Shown here: piece after piece, positions 34,990-45,559 of the stretch
Layout: every line of letters starts with the position of its first letter
How positions within the stretch are numbered: position 1 is the first letter of the stretch
NCBI RefSeq assembly: GCF_945269915.1
Contig: NZ_CALYOY010000001.1
Span: forward strand, 1-64,000
From: an uncultured Bifidobacterium sp.
GTDB taxonomy: Bacteria; Actinomycetota; Actinomycetes; Actinomycetales; Bifidobacteriaceae
Direction of reading: 5' to 3'
Length of the DNA stretch: 64,000 nucleotides
The notes under the pieces: model-generated
Databases searched by the model: none
What the model was told of the DNA's origin: nothing
The model's input: only the letters and a program-made list of their open reading frames with translations
Translations under genes and position numbers: made by a program

Positions 34990-36213
34990 TCAGACCCCGA
35001 CCCAGACCTGGAACCGGCGCATCCCCTCGGCCAGGTCCGCATCGGACAGGGCGTAGGAGAAGCGCAGATGACCCGGAGCACCGAAGGCCTCACCCGGTAC
35101 GGCGGCCACATGGATCTCCTCCAGCACCGCTGCGGCCAGGTCGGAGGAGGTCCGGCTGATGGTTCCTCTGGGGCCCACCGGCCGGTTCAGGAGTCCGGTT
35201 ACATCCGGGAAGGCATAGAAGGCTCCCTTGGGTTCCGGGCAATGGACACCCGGCACCTGGCTCAGGGCGGCCATGATGGCCTGACGACGGAGACCGAAGG
35301 CCCTGCCCATGGCCCTGACCTCATCCAGGGGGGCCTGAATGGCTGTCAGGGCGGCCCGCTGCGAAACATCGGCCACGTTGGATGTCATATGGCCCTGGAG
35401 CTTGCCGGCGGCCTGGGCTACGGGGGCCGGAGCCACCATCCATCCCACACGCCAACCGGTCATGGCGTAGGTCTTGGCCACCCCGTTCAGGACGATCAGC
35501 TGATCGCGCAGCTCCGGCAGAAGGGCACCCGGGTAGGGGGTGTGGGCACCGTCGTAGGTCAGGTGTTCATAGATTTCGTCACTGACCACCCAGATGTGGT
35601 GTTCAATGGCCCACCGACCGATGGCCCTGACCAGATCGTCGTCCCAGACCACCCCTGTGGGATTGGAGGGGGTGTTGATGATGATGGCCTTGGTCCGCTC
35701 GGTACGTGCCGCCTCCAGGGCATCCAGGGAAGGCAGGTAACCCTTGTCCGACCCACTGAAGACGGGGACCGGCTCCCCTCCGGCCAGGGTGACCACTTCA
35801 GGATAACTGGTCCAATAGGGAGCAGGGATGATGACCTGGTCACCCGGGTCGAGAAGAATCTGGAAGGTCTCGTAGACGGCCTGCTTGCCGCCATTGGTGA
35901 CCACCACCTGCTCAGGTTCCACCGCATAGCCGGAATCACGCCTGGTCTTGTCGGCTATGGCCTGACGCAGCTCGGGCAGACCGGCCGTGGGGGTGTAGCG
36001 GTGATTGCGCGGGTCCAGGCAGGCCTGCGAGGCGGCCCGGGCGATGAAGTCCGGGGTGGGGAAGTCGGGCTCACCCGCACCGAAGCTGATGACGTCGACC
36101 CCCTGGGCCTTCATGGCCTTGGCCTTGGAGTCCACGGTCAGGGTGGCGCTGGGGGCCACGGAATCGATACGTCTGCTCAGGGTCTGCCATTCAGCCATGC
36201 TCATGGTTTCCAT
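34990..36213 (-). CDS. aspC: pyridoxal phosphate aminotransferase, aspartate aminotransferase type
   Basis: A 407-residue fold-type I aminotransferase (class I/II). Visible are SFGAGEPDFPTPDFI, VTNGGKQAVYETFQILLDPG, NTPSNPTGVVW, SDEIYEHLTYDG and the PLP lysine in NGVAKTYAMTGWRVGWMVAP. The sequence type is the 1-beta aspartate aminotransferase group, making aspartate from oxaloacetate and glutamate. That would feed the lysine and threonine genes later in the window. ATG 36213 is followed by in-frame Met codons, so the start is uncertain by a few residues. It lies 24 bases after proB. Confidence 0.9.
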   Translation of the reverse strand: METMSMAEWQTLSRRIDSVAPSATLTVDSKAKAMKAQGVDVISFGAGEPDFPTPDFIARAASQACLDPRNHRYTPTAGLPELRQAIADKTRRDSGYAVEPEQVVVTNGGKQAVYETFQILLDPGDQVIIPAPYWTSYPEVVTLAGGEPVPVFSGSDKGYLPSLDALEAARTERTKAIIINTPSNPTGVVWDDDLVRAIGRWAIEHHIWVVSDEIYEHLTYDGAHTPYPGALLPELRDQLIVLNGVAKTYAMTGWRVGWMVAPAPVAQAAGKLQGHMTSNVADVSQRAALTAIQAPLDEVRAMGRAFGLRRQAIMAALSQVPGVHCPEPKGAFYAFPDVTGLLNRPVGPRGTISRTSSDLAAAVLEEIHVAAVPGEAFGAPGHLRFSYALSDADLAEGMRRFQVWVGV

Positions 36214-36237
36214 GGTACCGCCCGTCTTCCGTTTTCT

Positions 36238-37371
36238 TCAGATAAGGACCAAAGAATCACGATGGACCAGTGGATGGGCGAAATGCGCCCCCTGTCGTCG
36301 GCGCAGATCCGTGGTGGTCAGGCCCAGCATCTCCTCGGCCTCCTCGGAGTCGTACCCGGAGAGCCCCTTGGCCACCTGGTCACCGGACTGGTCCCATATC
36401 CAGACCGGGTCACCGGCCGAGAACCCTCCCCGGACACTGACCGTGCCCGCCGCCAGGAGACTGGCCCGACCAGCCCGGAGGGCCTCGGCTGCCCCCCGGT
36501 CGACCACGTACCCGCCCTGGGGTTGGGACGCGTATTTGATCCAGAGCCTGTGGGAGGATCCCCGCCGTCGAAGCGGGGCGAAGAGGGTGCCCACCGGGTC
36601 CCCCTCCATGGCAGGACCGGCCTGATCAGCCCGGGCCAGGACCACGGGGACACCTGAAGAGGTGGCCATCCTGGCGGCATCCAGCTTGGTGGTCATTCCC
36701 CCGGTGCCCAGACCCGATGAGGACCCGGCCGCGTCGATCCGATCCATGGCCTCGGCCACGTCGGGAACGAATTCGATCCGCCTGGCCCCGGGATGGCCGG
36801 GAGGGGCGGTATAGAGGGCATCCACGTCGGTCAAGAGGACCAGGGCATCAGCGCTGACGATGTTGGCGATCAGGGCCGAGAGACGATCATTGTCGCCGAA
36901 GCGGATCTCGTTGCTGGCCAGGGCGTCGTTCTCGTTCACCACGGGGATGACCCCCAGATCGAGCAGTCGGCAGAGGGTACGGCGGGCATTGCGGTACTGG
37001 ACGGCCAGGGTGGTGTCGCGGGCCGTAATCAGAATCTGGCCAACCCGCAGCCCCCTTCGGGAGAAGGCGGCCTCGTACTGGGCCATGAGAAGTCCCTGGC
37101 CCACCGATGCGGTGGCCTGTTGGGTGACCACATCCTCGGGGCGGGACCGGAATCCCAGGGGGCCGAAACCCGCAGCGATGGCCCCTGAAGTGACCAGGAC
37201 CAGCCTGGCCCCATCGTTGGCGGCCGAGGCCAGGGCCCCGACCAGGGCGTTCAGGCGGGAGGTGTCCAGGTGACCGTCGGGGGTCGTCAGGGAACTGGAA
37301 CCCACCTTGACCACCATCGTGCGGGCCTGGGCCACCCGGGCACGAATCTCGTCATGACTGGGTGCGGCCAT
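36238..37371 (-). CDS. proB: glutamate 5-kinase
   Basis: A 377-residue enzyme that phosphorylates glutamate with ATP, the first step of proline synthesis. The amino acid kinase domain (TMVVKVGSSSLTTPDGHLDT, VTSGAIAAGFGPLG, VNENDALASNEIRFGDND, GTGGMTTKLDAARMA) covers about 265 residues. A C-terminal PUA domain follows, as in full-length ProB. It begins six bases after obgE ends, so the two are probably cotranscribed; obgE-proB adjacency is common in actinobacteria. proA is not in the window. Confidence 0.95.
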   Translation of the reverse strand: MAAPSHDEIRARVAQARTMVVKVGSSSLTTPDGHLDTSRLNALVGALASAANDGARLVLVTSGAIAAGFGPLGFRSRPEDVVTQQATASVGQGLLMAQYEAAFSRRGLRVGQILITARDTTLAVQYRNARRTLCRLLDLGVIPVVNENDALASNEIRFGDNDRLSALIANIVSADALVLLTDVDALYTAPPGHPGARRIEFVPDVAEAMDRIDAAGSSSGLGTGGMTTKLDAARMATSSGVPVVLARADQAGPAMEGDPVGTLFAPLRRRGSSHRLWIKYASQPQGGYVVDRGAAEALRAGRASLLAAGTVSVRGGFSAGDPVWIWDQSGDQVAKGLSGYDSEEAEEMLGLTTTDLRRRQGAHFAHPLVHRDSLVLI

Positions 37372-37377
37372 GGTCGA

Positions 37378-39066
37378 TCAGTCCCCTTCCCCGGTCTGGT
37401 CCACCTGGGTGTCCGCCTCCTGGGCCGGCCGACCCAGGAGACCTTCCATGTCGTGGGGGTCGTCGGCCACGGAAGGATCGGCCCAGTGCCCGACCTTGCG
37501 CTCCCGGTCCATGACCTCGCGCACGGCCTGACGGGCGTCCATCATCCTGTGGTACTCCTCGCGGCGCTGACTGTTGGTCCGGCGGCGGGTACGGCCCTCG
37601 GTCTCCTCCAGACGGATGTCCTTGCCACGGGCGATCCGGGGGGTTCCGTCCAGCATCTCGGCCCCGGCGGCGATGGTCGGATCCCAGTCGAAGGCCATGG
37701 CATCATCCCCGGGGCCGATCCTGACCTCATCGCCCGGGTGGGCACCCTCCCGCCGGAGGGCGTCCTCCACGCCCAGGCCCGCCAGCCGGTCGGCCAGGAA
37801 GCCCACGGCCTCCTCGTTGTCGAAGTTGGTCTGGCGGACCCAGCGTTCGGGCTTCTCCCCACGGACCTGGAACCAGTGCTGACCGTCGCGGTTCCGTCTG
37901 CGTTCCACCGTGAAATCGCCAAGGGTATCCCCCCTGCGGCCCCGACGGGTCTCCAGGGGCCGGATGACCACCCGGGCCTCCTCCTCGGCGGCCTGGGCTC
38001 TGAGCTTGCCACGCAGGTGGGTGACCAGGGCGGCCAGGTAATAGCCCAGCTCCTTGAGCCCCTGATGGGAGGCAGTGGAGACGATGAAGACCTTCAGCCC
38101 CATGCGTTCGAATTCGGGACGGACGAATTCGGCCAGCTCCCGGGCCTCGGGCAGGTCGGCCTTGTTGAGGATGACCACCCTGGGCCGCTGTTCCATGGGG
38201 ATGACCCCCAGGGGCAGCTCCAGCCGGTCGGCGTATCTGGCGAGTTCATCCTCCAGGGCACGGTAATCGCTGACCGGGTCCCTGTCCGGCTCCAGGGTGG
38301 CGCAGTCGATCACATGGGCGATGATCTCGGTCCGCTCGATATGGCGGAGGAACTCCAGGCCCAACCCCTTGCCCTGGGAGGCGCCGGGGATCAGCCCAGG
38401 CACGTCGGCCATGGTGAAACGGTCATCCCCGGCCTGGACCACGCCCAGGTTGGGGACCAGGGTGGTGAAAGGATAATCGGCGATCTTGGGCTTGGCCGAG
38501 CTCATGGCGGCCACCAGGCTCGACTTGCCGGCACTGGGGAAACCGACCAGGGCCACATCGGCCATGGACTTGAGTTCCAGGACCAGGTCCCTGTCCTGGC
38601 CAGGCTCACCCAGGAGGGCGAACCCGGGCGCCCTCCGCGCCTTGTTGGCCAGAGATCGGTTACCCAGACCTCCGATGCCACCCTGGGCGGCGACGAATCG
38701 GTCCCCCGCGTGGTTCAGATCGGCCAGACGCCTGCCGGGTCGCTTGGTCTCGCCCTCATGGCCCTCGGCGGTGAAGACCACCGTACCCACCGGCACCGGC
38801 AGAATCAGATCCTGGCCACGGCTGCCGTCCTTGTCGCCGCCCAGGCCCATGGTGCCCGAATCGGCCTTGCGGTGGGGCAGGAAGCGATAGTCCAGGAGAC
38901 TGGTGGCGTTGGTGTCGGCCTCCAGGATGACCGATCCGCCATGCCCCCCGTCACCACCATCCGGCCCAGCCAGGGGCTTGTACTTCTCACGGCGTATGGA
39001 GGATGCCCCATTGCCACCGTCTCCGCCCTTGACATGGACGGTGACACGATCCACGAATGCACTCAT
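37378..39066 (-). CDS. obgE: GTPase Obg (ribosome assembly)
   Basis: A 562-residue GTPase acting in 50S maturation and stress control. The N-terminal glycine-rich Obg fold begins [20 protein letters not shown]. The G domain has [10 protein letters not shown] (P-loop), [30 protein letters not shown] and NKAD. An OCT domain follows near 390-460, then a charged C-terminal tail. ATG 39066 fits the conserved N-terminus; an ATG three codons earlier is possible. Two upstream ribosomal protein genes end with a terminator just before it, so it needs its own promoter or readthrough. Confidence 0.95.
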   Translation of the reverse strand: MSAFVDRVTVHVKGGDGGNGASSIRREKYKPLAGPDGGDGGHGGSVILEADTNATSLLDYRFLPHRKADSGTMGLGGDKDGSRGQDLILPVPVGTVVFTAEGHEGETKRPGRRLADLNHAGDRFVAAQGGIGGLGNRSLANKARRAPGFALLGEPGQDRDLVLELKSMADVALVGFPSAGKSSLVAAMSSAKPKIADYPFTTLVPNLGVVQAGDDRFTMADVPGLIPGASQGKGLGLEFLRHIERTEIIAHVIDCATLEPDRDPVSDYRALEDELARYADRLELPLGVIPMEQRPRVVILNKADLPEARELAEFVRPEFERMGLKVFIVSTASHQGLKELGYYLAALVTHLRGKLRAQAAEEEARVVIRPLETRRGRRGDTLGDFTVERRRNRDGQHWFQVRGEKPERWVRQTNFDNEEAVGFLADRLAGLGVEDALRREGAHPGDEVRIGPGDDAMAFDWDPTIAAGAEMLDGTPRIARGKDIRLEETEGRTRRRTNSQRREEYHRMMDARQAVREVMDRERKVGHWADPSVADDPHDMEGLLGRPAQEADTQVDQTGEGD

Positions 39067-39115
39067 ACCAACCAACCCCTATGCTCTCCGACCAAGCGGC
39101 CGCCGTCCGAACAAT

Positions 39116-39146
39116 GAAAAAAGCCGCGTCCTTACCGGGCGCGGCT
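39116..39146 (-). terminator. Rho-independent terminator of rplU-rpmA
   Basis: On the minus strand AGCCGCG pairs with CGCGGCT across an 11-base loop and is followed directly by a T6 run. It lies 18 bases after the rpmA stop. It is the clearest intrinsic terminator in the window. Confidence 0.85.
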
Positions 39147-39163
39147 GAAGCGATGAAGACAGC

Positions 39164-39415
39164 TCAGGCCGTGACGACATCCACGACCTTGCGGTCACGA
39201 CGCTCGCCGAACCTGACCTCGCCATCCGCCAGTGCGAAGAGGGTGTGGTCCTTGCCCAGACCCACATTCCGACCGGGATGGAACTTGGTGCCACGCTGAC
39301 GGACGATGATGTTGCCCGCCACGACGGTCTCGCCGCCGAACTTCTTGACGCCCAGGTACTGAGGATTCGAATCGCGCCCGTTACGAGAGCTGGACGCGCC
39401 CTTCTTGTGTGCCAT
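39164..39415 (-). CDS. rpmA: 50S ribosomal protein L27
   Basis: An 83-residue L27 beginning [20 protein letters not shown], with the conserved [20 protein letters not shown] core. Its N-terminus reaches the peptidyl transferase centre. No N-terminal extension needing cleavage is present. It lies 34 bases after rplU in the same operon. Confidence 0.98.
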   Translation of the reverse strand: MAHKKGASSSRNGRDSNPQYLGVKKFGGETVVAGNIIVRQRGTKFHPGRNVGLGKDHTLFALADGEVRFGERRDRKVVDVVTA

Positions 39416-39449
39416 GTCTGGATTCCTTTCCTAAGCTTTTCGACCCGAA

Positions 39450-39758
39450 TCAGGCGATGGCCGTGATCCTGACCACAGACAGCTTCTGACGGTGACCCTT
39501 GCGGCGTGCCACGCCGGTCTTGTTCTTGAACTTCTGAATGTTGATCTTGGGGCCCTTGGCCTCGTCATCCACGATCTCGCCCTTGACGGAGATCTTGGCC
39601 AGATCCTTGGCGGCCAGGGTCACCTTGGCTCCATCGACGACCAGTGCGACCGGAAACTCGACCGACTCGCCCTTCTTGGCGCCCAGACGGTTGACCTCAA
39701 TCAGGTCACCGACCTGGACCTTCTCCTGATGGCCTCCGGCCTTCACAATCGCGTACAT
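39450..39758 (-). CDS. rplU: 50S ribosomal protein L21
   Basis: A 102-residue L21 beginning [20 protein letters not shown] and ending with the RNA-binding [20 protein letters not shown]. Normal length. It is first in the rplU-rpmA operon behind a strong promoter at 39825-39854. Confidence 0.98.
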   Translation of the reverse strand: MYAIVKAGGHQEKVQVGDLIEVNRLGAKKGESVEFPVALVVDGAKVTLAAKDLAKISVKGEIVDDEAKGPKINIQKFKNKTGVARRKGHRQKLSVVRITAIA

Positions 39759-39824
39759 AGCCCTACCTTGCCTGTTTGTCTAAAGCTGAGCGCGCCCGGA
39801 ACCCTGTCCGGACACCAGCCAACT

Positions 39825-39854
39825 ACTATATAGGCAAACACACCGCATCGTCAA
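39825..39854 (-). promoter_or_regulatory. promoter of rplU-rpmA
   Basis: On the minus strand a TTGACG -35 box is followed either after 18 bases by TATAGT or after 16 by TATATA. Both are near-consensus housekeeping boxes. About 65 bases remain to the rplU start. Confidence 0.65.
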
Positions 39855-39888
39855 ATGTATTCACCCTATTGCCAAAACGGGTTTCAGC

Positions 39889-42711
39889 TTACGACTCCTG
39901 GGCGACATCCACCGAATCCGTGGACTCCGTGTCGTCCTCATCCCGGTCGCCCTCGTCGGAGGCGGCCTGGGCCGCCGCAGCGATCTGGGCCAGCTTGGCC
40001 TTGACGGCCGGGGTGGACCCGGTGGTCACACTCTCCTTGGCCGACGCATTATGGCCGTGCTTGTTGGTCTTGACGAAGGGATCGCCACCCTTGACGGCGT
40101 AAGGGTCATCATAGGAAGCGGAGATGGTCGGCTCATCGTGGAGGATGAACCCACGCCCATGGCAGGTGGGGCATTCCTCGGAGAAGGCCTCTACCAGGCC
40201 CTGGCCCACCCTCTTGCGGGTCATCTGGACCAGACCCAGCGAGGTGACCTCGGCCACCTGGTGCTTGGTGCGGTCGCGGGCCAGGCACTCCACCAGACGG
40301 CGCAGGACCAGGTCGCGGTTGGCCGGCATGACCATGTCCACATAGTCAATCATGATCATCCCGCCGATGTCACGCAGTCGCAGCTGCCGGGCGATCTCCT
40401 CGGAGGCCTCCAGGTTGCACCTGGTCACGGTCTCCTCCAGTGACTTGCCCCTGCCGATGAAACGGCCGGTGTTGACATCGATGGTGGTCATGGCTTCGGT
40501 GCGGTCGATGACCAGGGAGCCGCCGGAGGGAAGGTAGACCTGACGCTCCATGCCCTTGCGCAGCTGGCTGTCGATGCTCCACTTGTCGAAGACATCCTTG
40601 CCCTCATGCTCGGACGGGTCCCACCTGACCAGCTTGTCCTTGAGGTCGGGGGCCATGGTGTCCAGGTAGTTCTCGACCCGGTCGTAGACCCGGTCACCCT
40701 GGACCACCAGGCTGGAGAAGTCATCGTTGAAGATGTCACGGACCACCCGGATGGCCACGTCGGGCTCACCCTGGAGGAGCTTGGGCCGCTTGCCGTGCAG
40801 GAACTCCTTGCGCTTGGACTCGATCTGCTCCCACTGACGCTGGAGGTTCTCCAGATCCTTGGTCAGGGCCTCCTCGCTGGCACCCTCTGCCGCCGTACGG
40901 ATGATGACCCCCATGTCCTTGGGGGCGATCCTGGAGACGATCCCCTTGAGGCGGGACCGCTCGTGGTCGGCCAGCTTGCGGCTGACACCGGTCATGCCCC
41001 CCGAGGGAACCAGGACCAGGAAGCGGCCCGCCAGGGTCACCTGGGAGGTCAGACGGGCGCCCTTGTGGCCGATGGGGTCCTTGGTGACCTGGACCAGGAC
41101 GGGGTCGCCCGACTTGAAAGCCAGCTCGATACGACGGGGCTGCCCCTCCAGACGGGTGGTGTCCCAGTTGACCTCGCCGGCGTAGAGAACACCGTTGCGG
41201 GCCTGGCCGATGTCGACGAAGGCGGCCTCCATGCTGGGCAGGACGTTCTGGACCCGCCCCAGGTAGACGTTGCCGACCGTGGAGACCTCCTGGATGTCGG
41301 AGACGTAGTGCTCCACCAGGATGTCATCCTCGATGACCGAGATCTGTGTGTGCTGCTCCTTCTCGCGCACCACCATGAGCCGGTCGACATTCTCGCGGCG
41401 GGCCAGGAAGTCCTGCTCCACCAACTGGGACTGGCGCGAACGCTCACGACGGTTGTCGCGCCGACGCTGCTTCTTGGCCTCCAGGCGGGTGGACCCCTCG
41501 ATGTCGGTGATCTCATCGATGTACTGCTGCTTGCGGGAGCGGCGGGAACCACCTGTCTCCTCGGCCTCCGGTTCGGAAGACCTGGAACCACGTCTGCGCC
41601 TGCGGCGACGGGTCAGTCCCCCCTCTTCCTCCTCCTCGTTCTCATGGTCACGGGAGCGGCGACGACGGCGGGAGCCGAGCTTCTCGGTCTCCTCCTCGTG
41701 GACGCGCTCACCCTTGCCGCGACGGTGACGGCGGGAGGATCGGGAGGGGGCCTCCGCGGAGTCTTCCTCATCCTCGTCGTTGATGAAGGTAATGCCTTCG
41801 TGGTCGAGGTCCTCCTCGATCAGTTCCACCTCATCGGCGGCGCGGCGTTCCTCGGCATTGAGCCTGCGGGACCTGCGGGACCCGGACTCTGGACGCTCTT
41901 CTTCCTCCACACCGGACCCATCGTCAACGGCGTTGCGTGAACGCCGGCTCCTGGACCTGCGGGAGGGCCTGGGCGCTGCCGGCTCCTTCTCATCCTCCGT
42001 GCCGGATTCATCCCCGTCCTCCGGGGCCACCGGAATGACGGGCTCCTGGAAGAGAAGGGAGGTCATGGGCCGGGCCGGGGCCGGGGCCGAGGAAGCCGTC
42101 CGCGATGAACGGGCCTTGGACCTGGTCGACCGGGACCTGCGGCCCTGGTCATCGTCCTCCTGGACAAGGCCGGTCAGGGATTCCACGGCCTCCAGGGCAC
42201 GTTCCTGACGATCGTCCGATTCCCCGGAGGAATCATGACCGGACCCGGAACGACGGCGGGAGGGGACCTCGGTCGATTCCGAGGCCTTGGTCCGGGTGGA
42301 CCTGCGTGGTCTGGTCGAAGTCTTGCGGCGGCGGGATGCGGGCGCCTCTTCATCCTCGTCCGACCGGTCCTGATCCGCGGCTTGGGACTCGTTCAGGTCC
42401 GGTTCCGGATCCTGTCGGGGGGACCGACGACGGGTGCTGGAACCCGATCGGGTCTCCTCGCCCTCATCCCGGGTCTTGGTGCGGCGGCGACGCCCCCTGC
42501 CGGAGGTCGTCTCCTCGTCCTGATCGGCCTCGACCTTGACAGGTACGTGGGCGCCGGCGGCACCCGCCACCCGGACCACACGCCGTCCACCACGGCGACG
42601 ACGGGTGGTTCCCTTCTCATCCTGGGGATCCTGGTCGGATGCCGGTCGGCTTGTTTGCGTTGCACCTGCTGAGGATTCTTCTTTACTGTCCTCGTTCGTA
42701 TTCCTGGGCAC
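39889..42711 (-). CDS. rne: ribonuclease E/G
   Basis: About 940 residues, an endoribonuclease for mRNA decay and rRNA/tRNA processing. Roughly the first 400 residues are a low-complexity charged region (Arg/Ser/Glu-rich, repeated RRRR blocks), likely disordered. The S1 domain follows (GNVYLGRVQNVLPSMEAAFV near 475) with GARLTSQVTLAGRFLVLVP. The catalytic part has VDVNTGRFIG-like TIDVNTGRFIGRGKSLEETV and GGMIMIDYVDM, and the Zn-link CPTCHGRG lies near 850. This layout with the core at the C-terminus is usual in actinobacteria. GTG 42711, preceded by AAGGAG, is preferred over the GTG at 42768. Confidence 0.95.
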   Translation of the reverse strand: MPRNTNEDSKEESSAGATQTSRPASDQDPQDEKGTTRRRRGGRRVVRVAGAAGAHVPVKVEADQDEETTSGRGRRRRTKTRDEGEETRSGSSTRRRSPRQDPEPDLNESQAADQDRSDEDEEAPASRRRKTSTRPRRSTRTKASESTEVPSRRRSGSGHDSSGESDDRQERALEAVESLTGLVQEDDDQGRRSRSTRSKARSSRTASSAPAPARPMTSLLFQEPVIPVAPEDGDESGTEDEKEPAAPRPSRRSRSRRSRNAVDDGSGVEEEERPESGSRRSRRLNAEERRAADEVELIEEDLDHEGITFINDEDEEDSAEAPSRSSRRHRRGKGERVHEEETEKLGSRRRRRSRDHENEEEEEGGLTRRRRRRRGSRSSEPEAEETGGSRRSRKQQYIDEITDIEGSTRLEAKKQRRRDNRRERSRQSQLVEQDFLARRENVDRLMVVREKEQHTQISVIEDDILVEHYVSDIQEVSTVGNVYLGRVQNVLPSMEAAFVDIGQARNGVLYAGEVNWDTTRLEGQPRRIELAFKSGDPVLVQVTKDPIGHKGARLTSQVTLAGRFLVLVPSGGMTGVSRKLADHERSRLKGIVSRIAPKDMGVIIRTAAEGASEEALTKDLENLQRQWEQIESKRKEFLHGKRPKLLQGEPDVAIRVVRDIFNDDFSSLVVQGDRVYDRVENYLDTMAPDLKDKLVRWDPSEHEGKDVFDKWSIDSQLRKGMERQVYLPSGGSLVIDRTEAMTTIDVNTGRFIGRGKSLEETVTRCNLEASEEIARQLRLRDIGGMIMIDYVDMVMPANRDLVLRRLVECLARDRTKHQVAEVTSLGLVQMTRKRVGQGLVEAFSEECPTCHGRGFILHDEPTISASYDDPYAVKGGDPFVKTNKHGHNASAKESVTTGSTPAVKAKLAQIAAAAQAASDEGDRDEDDTESTDSVDVAQES

Positions 42712-42957
42712 TATGCTCCTTGCGGCACGCTGACTCGAACCGCGCTCACGGGTCCGACACTCTGTCACTCCACACTCTCACTGTGGCCGCACACCCTGTG
42801 GGATGCGCTCGGTCGGGACACCTTTGAAAAAGTCTTCCTGGCACAGGCGGACACCGGCGCCTGCATGGATCCAGACGAATCCATACAGGGGGATCAACGC
42901 CTACGCTGCAAGTGGTCAGGCAGAACCACCACTCTCAAGTATGACACAGATTTTGTA

Positions 42958-44208
42958 TCATTGGTGTTTTTTGAGCCAGGAGACCAGGATCGACTCCAGC
43001 GACACCAGGTCATCCAAGGGAACCTGCTCATCCGACTTATGGGCAAGGAGGGGGTCTCCGGCACCCAGGTTGACGGCGGGGACGCCCAGGGCGGAGAACC
43101 GGGCCACATCGGTCCATCCCAGCTTGGGTCGGGGGGTGGAACCGTTGGTCTGGGTGATCAGATCCGTCAGGGACCGGGCCCAGGGCGAGGCCAGTCCGGG
43201 ACGGGCCGCCGGGGACTCATCACACATCTCGACATCGAATCCCTCGAAGACCCCTCCGGTGGCCCGGTGCTCCCCATTGCCCAGCTCCGCACCGGCATCG
43301 GCCCCCATCATCAGGGCCTTGGCATCGGCCAGGGTCTTGTCCGGGGCGAAACGATAGTTGACGTGGACCCGGCATGTGTCGGGGATGACATTGGTGCCGG
43401 TCCCCCCGCTGATCATCGTGGCGTTGAGACCCTCCTGGTAGTCCAATCCATCCACGGCCACGGTCCTTGGCTGGTAGGCATCGAGTCTGGCCAGGATGGG
43501 GGCGGCGGAATGGATGGCATTACTGCCCATCCAGGACCGGGCCGAGTGGGCGGCCACCCCGTGGGTGACCAGGTCGAATCGCATGGTCCCGTTGCAGCCC
43601 GCCTCGATTCCGCAGTTGGTGGGCTCACCGATGATGGCGAAGTCGCCACGGACCCAGTCGGGATGGGCGGCCACCACCCTGCCCAGACCGTTCTTCTCGG
43701 CCGCGACCTCCTCATGGTCGTAGAAGACCAGGGTCAGGTCATAGACCGGGTTGTCCAGGACGGAGGCCAGATGGAGCATAACCGCATCAGATGCCTTCAT
43801 GTCGGCGGTGCCCCGCCCCCGGAGCACCCGGGAACCCGGATGGGCCTGGGCCACGTCGGACCTGATCTCCGGGTCGCCGGTCTCCAGCCACCGGGGCGGC
43901 AGGTTCCCATTGACCGGGACCGTATCCAAATGACCGGCCATGACGATCCTGTGGGACCTGCCCAGGTCGGTCCGGGCCACGACCGTGTCACCCAACCTGT
44001 CAACCCGCCAGGAAGGGCAGGCCGCGAGCGCCGCCTGGACGGCATCCGCCAGCGGCCCCTCATCGTCGCTGACCGAGGCGGTGGCCACCATCCGCTCCAG
44101 TATCAGGGCCAGGGCCTCCTCGGAAGGCAGGGCGGATGTGCCGTCCAGGAGTCCCGTCTCCCGGGAACCGTGCCGGCGGGGTGCCATATCCTGCGGAATC
44201 GTGTTCAT
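42958..44208 (-). CDS. dapE: succinyl-diaminopimelate desuccinylase
   Basis: A 416-residue M20-family metal peptidase that removes succinate from N-succinyl-LL-diaminopimelate in lysine and peptidoglycan synthesis. Metal-binding and catalytic motifs are VMAGHLDTVPVNGN, GTADMKASDAVM, FYDHEEVAAEKNGLG and IGEPTNCGIEAGCNG. A dimerisation domain follows (HSARSWMGSNAIHSAAPIL). It is divergent from the AEC transporter. Together with lysA and hom it points to a complete aspartate-derived route. Confidence 0.92.
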   Translation of the reverse strand: MNTIPQDMAPRRHGSRETGLLDGTSALPSEEALALILERMVATASVSDDEGPLADAVQAALAACPSWRVDRLGDTVVARTDLGRSHRIVMAGHLDTVPVNGNLPPRWLETGDPEIRSDVAQAHPGSRVLRGRGTADMKASDAVMLHLASVLDNPVYDLTLVFYDHEEVAAEKNGLGRVVAAHPDWVRGDFAIIGEPTNCGIEAGCNGTMRFDLVTHGVAAHSARSWMGSNAIHSAAPILARLDAYQPRTVAVDGLDYQEGLNATMISGGTGTNVIPDTCRVHVNYRFAPDKTLADAKALMMGADAGAELGNGEHRATGGVFEGFDVEMCDESPAARPGLASPWARSLTDLITQTNGSTPRPKLGWTDVARFSALGVPAVNLGAGDPLLAHKSDEQVPLDDLVSLESILVSWLKKHQ

Positions 44209-44394
44209 AGGACCATGCTATAGGCAGATGATTTCGGGGATGTCGGGACTTCCGAGCCTTGGATGGGCCCATCCGTCCATGGGACATCCGGAACGGGATC
44301 GGCATCCGGGTGGCACAATGGTGGTGCCCGGTGCCGGTACCCGAGTCCGTCACCGTCCGCATGACCACGATTTTGGGAGTTGGTGAAAGAAAAG

Positions 44395-45339
44395 ATGCCC
44401 GGTCTGCTCAGTGCCATGGAAGGCTTTTTCATCATCGGCGTCGTCATTGCGGTGGGCTATGTGGCCTCCCGCTTCCATATCGGCGGGCCCTCGGCCCAGA
44501 TGGTTCTGAACAAGTTCTCCTTCTTCGTCTCCACCCCCTGCCTCATGTTCGCCATCCTCTCCAAGCAGAGGCTCAGCGTCATCTTCCATCCCAGCATCAT
44601 CGTGGCCTTCTTCTCGGCGGCGGCCGTGGGGCTGATCTTCGTTGCCCTGAACGCCCTGACCTTCCATATGGATGCGGCGAATGCCACCATCGGGGCCCTG
44701 AACTCGCTCTACCTGAACTCCAACAACATCGGCCTGCCTGTGGCCACCTACATCCTGGGCAACCCCACCCTGGTGGCCCCGATCCTGGTCATGCAGCAGG
44801 CCCTCTTCACACCAATAGGCCTGACCGTCCTGGATGCCACGACCACCGGGAAGCTGTCCCTGAAGACCATCATCAAGCAGCCCCTGAAGCAGCCCATCCT
44901 GCTCGGGTCCCTGGGCGGGATCCTGATTTCAGCCATCAGCGCCCAGGCAGGGCACTTCGTGATTCCCGACTTCGTCTTCAAGCCCATCGACATGATCGGC
45001 GCCTCGGCGGTCCCCATGATCCTGATGGCCTTCGGCATGTCCCTGCGCGGCTCCAGGCCCATGGGGAAGGGGACCGATCGACGGGCCACCCTGACCGTGG
45101 TGATCCTGAAGAACCTGGTCATGCCCATCATCGCCTTCCTCCTCGCATGGTTCGTCATGGGTTTCCGGGGCGTGGAACTCTACGGGTGCGTGGTCCTGGC
45201 AGCCCTGCCCACCGGGCAGAACGTCTACAACTATGCGGCCCGGTACAACGTGGGGACCACCTTCGCCCGGGACGGAATCCTGATCAGCACGATCACCTCA
45301 CCAATGGTCATCGCCCTGATCGCCGTCATCCTGGGCTGA
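44395..45339 (+). CDS. AEC-family transporter (auxin efflux carrier superfamily)
   Basis: About 314 residues with ten hydrophobic segments in two five-helix halves. The start MPGLLSAMEGFFIIGVVIAV and the conserved NSLYLNSNNIGLPVATYILG and ALPTGQNVYNYAARYNVGTT motifs mark the AEC family. Related carriers export organic acids such as malate, or amino acids; the substrate here is not predictable. ATG 44395 is used here; GTG 44383 and TTG 44380 are in frame and closer to a GGGAG. Confidence 0.88.
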   Translation: MPGLLSAMEGFFIIGVVIAVGYVASRFHIGGPSAQMVLNKFSFFVSTPCLMFAILSKQRLSVIFHPSIIVAFFSAAAVGLIFVALNALTFHMDAANATIGALNSLYLNSNNIGLPVATYILGNPTLVAPILVMQQALFTPIGLTVLDATTTGKLSLKTIIKQPLKQPILLGSLGGILISAISAQAGHFVIPDFVFKPIDMIGASAVPMILMAFGMSLRGSRPMGKGTDRRATLTVVILKNLVMPIIAFLLAWFVMGFRGVELYGCVVLAALPTGQNVYNYAARYNVGTTFARDGILISTITSPMVIALIAVILG

Positions 45340-45559
45340 GCGGGCAGGCTCTCCCCCAGTCTCCCCGGACCCCGATAGGGCCGTCAGGACAATCCCCGGA
45401 GCCGTCAAAAAGGGGACGGGCCCCACTCAGAGTTCCCGGAGGAGAAATGGATGGCACTGCTGGAAGTGTCGGGCAGTGGGAGCGCAATATGCGAATCAGC
45501 ACCGGACTCATGAACACAGCGTACCGGCAGGAAATGTCACCGATGGAACTCGACCCGGA